From Clostridia bacterium (GTDB lineage Bacteria; Bacillota; Clostridia; Christensenellales; Aristaeellaceae): a DNA stretch of 64,000 nucleotides. Below the pieces are notes generated by a model, which did not search any database, had not been told where the DNA came from, and saw only the letters and a list, made by a program, of their open reading frames with translations. The translations under genes and the position numbers were made by a program. The DNA lies in contig JAFQQT010000004.1 in the NCBI GenBank assembly GCA_017410455.1, positions 124,001-188,000 on the forward strand, in the 5' to 3' direction. Position 1 is the first letter of the stretch, and every line of letters starts with the position of its first letter. Positions 61,430 through 64,000 of the stretch are shown here, in pieces.

Positions 61430-63423
61430 TGAGAGGACCCGGTCCCGGCCGCAGAGGCCAGCCCATGCCCCCCATGTCCATGAAGGGCCAGTGGGGCCTG
61501 CTCTGGCGCGTGCTGAAGATGGTGCTGAAGCACTATGCCCCGCAGTTCCTGCTGGTGCTGCTCTGCCTTGCCGTCTCGCTGGTATGCTCGACGCAGTCGT
61601 CACTGTTCACGAAGGACCTCTTTGGCGAATACATCCCCGGCATTGAGGAATACAACCGCCAGGAGGCGCTGATCGCCCAGGGCATGTCCCCCGAGGAGGC
61701 GGCCATTCCCCCGGAGGGCAAAACCGCCGTTGAACCCCGCACATTCTCCGACCTCGCCGTCCGCCTGGGGCAGCTGGCCTGCTTCCTGGCCGTTGGCGTG
61801 ATCAGCTCCTACATCCAGCAGCGGCTGATGCTCGTTGTGACGCAGGGCTCCATGCTCCGCCTGCGCAACGACCTCTTCGAGCACATGCAGAAGCTGCCCA
61901 TCAAGTACTTCGACACCCTCGCCCACGGCGACATCATGTCCGTCTACACCAACGATGTGGACACCATGCGCATGCTGATCAGCCAGAGCTTCATCCAGCT
62001 GTTCAACAGCGCCATCACCATCGTGTACATCTTTGTGCTGATGCTGGTCATGTCCTGGCAGCTGACGCTCCTCTCCATCGTGCTGATCCTGGGCACCATG
62101 CTCATCTCCGGCCGCCTTATCGGCCTGGCGGGTAAGTATTTCACCGCCCAGCAGCAGAACCTGGGCAAGCTCAACGGCTTTGTGGAGGAGATGATGGGCG
62201 GCCAGAAGGTCGTCAAGGTCTTCTGCCACGAGGATGAGACCCTCGCCGACTTCCGCGAGCTGAACGAGAACCTGCGCGTGTCCGCCCACGAGGCGAACCG
62301 CTGGGCCAACACCATGGGCCCCATCAACAACAACCTCGGCCACATTTCCTATGTGATCCTGGCCATGATGGGCGCGGTGATCTCCCTCAGCCATCCCGAC
62401 CCGCTGACCTGGCTGGGCACGCTCCTGGCCTTCCTGGAGCTGAATCAGCGCTTCTCCCAGCCCATCACACAGGTGGCACAGCAGATGAACTCCATCGTCA
62501 TGGCCATGGCGGGCGCCAGGCGCGTCTTTGCCCTGCTGGACGCCGAACCCGAGACCGACGATGGCTATGTGGAGCTGGTCTGCGCGTACGAAGACAACAA
62601 CGGCCAGCTGGTGGAAACCGACCGCCGCACGGGCCTGTGGGCCTGGAAGCACCCCCATCAGGAGGATGGCACCGTCACCTACCGCAAGGTGGAGGGCGGC
62701 GTGACCTTTGGCGGCGTGGACTTCGGCTACACGGACGAGAAGCAGGTGCTCTTCGACATCACCATGTATGCCATGCCCGGCCAGAAGATCGCCTTCGTGG
62801 GCGGCACCGGCGCTGGCAAGACCACCATCACCAACCTGATCAACCGCTTCTACGACATTCAGGACGGCAAGATCCGCTACGACGACATCAACATCAACAA
62901 GATCCGCAAGGCCGACCTGCGCAGGAGCCTCGGCATGGTGCTGCAGGACACGCACCTCTTTACCGGCACGGTGCTGGACAACATCCGCTACGGCCGCCTG
63001 GACGCCACCGATGAGGACTGCATCGCCGCGGCAAAGCTCGCCAACGCCGATGCCTTCATCCGCCGCCTGCCCGAGGGCTACAACACCATGCTCACCGGCG
63101 ACGGCGCGAACCTCTCCCAGGGTCAGCGCCAGCTGCTGGCCATCGCCCGCGCAGCCGTTGCCGATCCGCCCTGCCTGATCCTGGACGAGGCCACCTCCTC
63201 CATCGATACCCGCACGGAGACCCTCGTGCAGCGCGGCATGGACGCCCTGATGGCCGGACGCACCACCTTCGTCATCGCCCATCGCCTCTCCACGGTCAAG
63301 AACTCCGACTGCATCATGGTGCTCGAACAGGGCCGCATCATCGAGCGTGGCACCCATGACGACCTCATCGATCAGCGCGGCAAGTACTACCAGCTCTACA
63401 CCGGCAACGCCATCCAGGCGTAA
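61426..63423 (+). CDS. Heterodimeric ABC exporter, subunit with intact ATPase site
   Basis: 665-residue partner half-transporter. After a basic proline-rich N-terminus, an extended first periplasmic loop (about 65-100, EEYNRQEALIAQGMSPEEAAI) precedes helix 2. The ATPase has Walker A GGTGAGKTT, an unusual signature LSQGQRQLL, Walker B ending DEATSSID and H-loop AHRLST, all consistent with the active site. An insert near residue 390 (YEDNNGQLVETDRRTGLWAWKH) is unusual. ATGA overlap with the first subunit. Confidence 0.93.
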   Translation: MMRGPGPGRRGQPMPPMSMKGQWGLLWRVLKMVLKHYAPQFLLVLLCLAVSLVCSTQSSLFTKDLFGEYIPGIEEYNRQEALIAQGMSPEEAAIPPEGKTAVEPRTFSDLAVRLGQLACFLAVGVISSYIQQRLMLVVTQGSMLRLRNDLFEHMQKLPIKYFDTLAHGDIMSVYTNDVDTMRMLISQSFIQLFNSAITIVYIFVLMLVMSWQLTLLSIVLILGTMLISGRLIGLAGKYFTAQQQNLGKLNGFVEEMMGGQKVVKVFCHEDETLADFRELNENLRVSAHEANRWANTMGPINNNLGHISYVILAMMGAVISLSHPDPLTWLGTLLAFLELNQRFSQPITQVAQQMNSIVMAMAGARRVFALLDAEPETDDGYVELVCAYEDNNGQLVETDRRTGLWAWKHPHQEDGTVTYRKVEGGVTFGGVDFGYTDEKQVLFDITMYAMPGQKIAFVGGTGAGKTTITNLINRFYDIQDGKIRYDDININKIRKADLRRSLGMVLQDTHLFTGTVLDNIRYGRLDATDEDCIAAAKLANADAFIRRLPEGYNTMLTGDGANLSQGQRQLLAIARAAVADPPCLILDEATSSIDTRTETLVQRGMDALMAGRTTFVIAHRLSTVKNSDCIMVLEQGRIIERGTHDDLIDQRGKYYQLYTGNAIQA

Positions 63424-63701
63424 ATCCAGCCTTCACGTGGCTCCGCAAGCTGCGGGGTCCCGCTTCTCTTTGCCCGCAAGAAAAATTGAAAAACATTATT
63501 TCTGCGCTGTAATAATCCGCCCGCTGCAAGCATATATTAGTGTAGCGGGAAATGAAGGGCGGAGCGAGGGCGGAACGAGGGCTGAGCGAAGCGCGCCGCA
63601 CCCGTAACGCGAGCAGGCGTGGTAACGTCTGCCTGAAGTTATGTCATCAGCACCCCGCACTCCCAATGCACAACAATGTCACATCCGAAAGGAGAACCTG
63701 C
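63424..63701 (+). other. Intergenic region with three 11-bp tandem repeats
   Basis: No gene seen in 278 bases. Three imperfect copies of GGGCGGAGCGA lie at 63557-63567, 63568-63578 and 63579-63589. Further on, GCAGGCG...CGTCTGC forms a small hairpin. Promoter boxes are weak. Confidence 0.6.
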
Positions 63702-64000
63702 ATGAAGAAGATTTTTTCCTTTATGATGATCTTCGCGCTTATCTTTGGCGCCATGAGCGTCAGCGCTTCTGCCGATACCATCTTCGCGCCCCGCTCCAGC
63801 AACTGCTTCCACTGCTACGGCACCAGCATGGGCGACGCTGGCAACGGCGTGCTTTCCATCACCTTCGACTGCGTCGGCATGGGCATCTGCAGCCAGCTGG
63901 GCGTCGCCTCTTATACGGTGGAAAAGCTGGATGATGAAGGTAATTGGGAGAATGTCTCCGGCCTGCTGGAAGGCCAGACGGGCAGCGACTGCGCCTCCTA
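63702..64000 (+). CDS. Secreted protein, 3' end outside window
   Basis: First 99 residues visible. Signal peptide (about 1-24, cleavage near SASADT) then FAPRSSNCFHCYG, a cysteine-rich start, and a beta-rich segment (FDCVGMGICSQLGVASYTVEKLDDEGNWENVSG) ending in an open frame. AAAGGAG precedes ATG 63702. It resembles short secreted proteins of Clostridia of unknown function; no family is claimed. Confidence 0.75.
   Translation, partial: MKKIFSFMMIFALIFGAMSVSASADTIFAPRSSNCFHCYGTSMGDAGNGVLSITFDCVGMGICSQLGVASYTVEKLDDEGNWENVSGLLEGQTGSDCAS

Overview
The window is GC-rich bacterial chromosome, densely packed on both strands, with short intergenic gaps, Shine-Dalgarno sites close to AAGGAGG and many sigma-A promoters of the TTGACA-17-TATAAT type. 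The gene set (an F-type ATP synthase with a Na+-type c subunit, VanW, a sortase fusion, DHH-CBS pyrophosphatase, DUF3798 ABC cassette, VTC/DUF4956 cluster, GH5/GH43 plant-polysaccharide enzymes, pullulanase) suggests an anaerobic, high-GC member of the Clostridia from a gut or rumen-like habitat. This is inferred from gene content only; no rRNA or tRNA gene was seen.

Layout. 1-7.5 kb: partial lytic transglycosylase, orphan peptide-binding protein, ASCH and histidine-phosphatase pair, a small protein with an ArsR/DUF2087 regulator, a MATE pump and an M32 carboxypeptidase. 7.5-16.2 kb (minus strand): a complete type III-A CRISPR effector operon, cas10-csm2-csm3-csm4-csm5-cas6-csm6, with a DUF1848 gene translationally coupled at its end. 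Cas10 keeps the GGDD cyclase motif but shows no HD nuclease motif. No cas1, cas2 or repeat array lies in the window. 16.4-20.9 kb: a surface-glycan-like operon (VTC polymerase-like protein, DUF4956 membrane protein, DUF4353 lipoprotein, phosphodiester glycosidase, small membrane protein). 21-23.2 kb: Fe-dependent alcohol dehydrogenase and an SDR/epimerase. 23.3-30.1 kb: atpIBEFHAGDC. 30.3-34.5 kb: stand-alone trpB, an unknown polytopic membrane protein and a homodimer-type ABC exporter. 34.6-37.1 kb: tatB-tatA-tatC, facing away from a Tat-signal flavoprotein-like gene. 37.3-40.5 kb: divergent GH43 and GH5 glycosidases with a LacI-type operator in the GH5 promoter, and an inverted-repeat element downstream of GH43. 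40.7-47.7 kb: an exported nitroreductase-like protein and a four-gene DUF3798 ABC importer. 48-49.6 kb: an RCC1-propeller/sortase fusion. 49.7-58.9 kb: SGNH hydrolase, pullulanase, VanW-sfsA pair, CHAP hydrolase, DHH-CBS pyrophosphatase and secreted proteins of unknown function. 59-63.4 kb: a MarR-controlled heterodimeric ABC exporter. The window ends inside a secreted protein gene.

How parts work together. The Csm complex would sense foreign transcripts, make cyclic oligoadenylate through the Cas10 GGDD site and activate Csm6 through its CARF domain; without an HD site, DNA cleavage by Cas10 is not expected. The ATP synthase c subunit carries a two-carboxylate Na+ ligand set at E32 and E65, and the epsilon subunit lacks its C-terminal inhibitory helices. 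Many exported proteins, including both ABC-type binding proteins, have signal-peptidase-I-type leaders without a lipobox. Several operons have recognisable operators, of which the MarR inverted repeat and the GH5 LacI-like site are the clearest.
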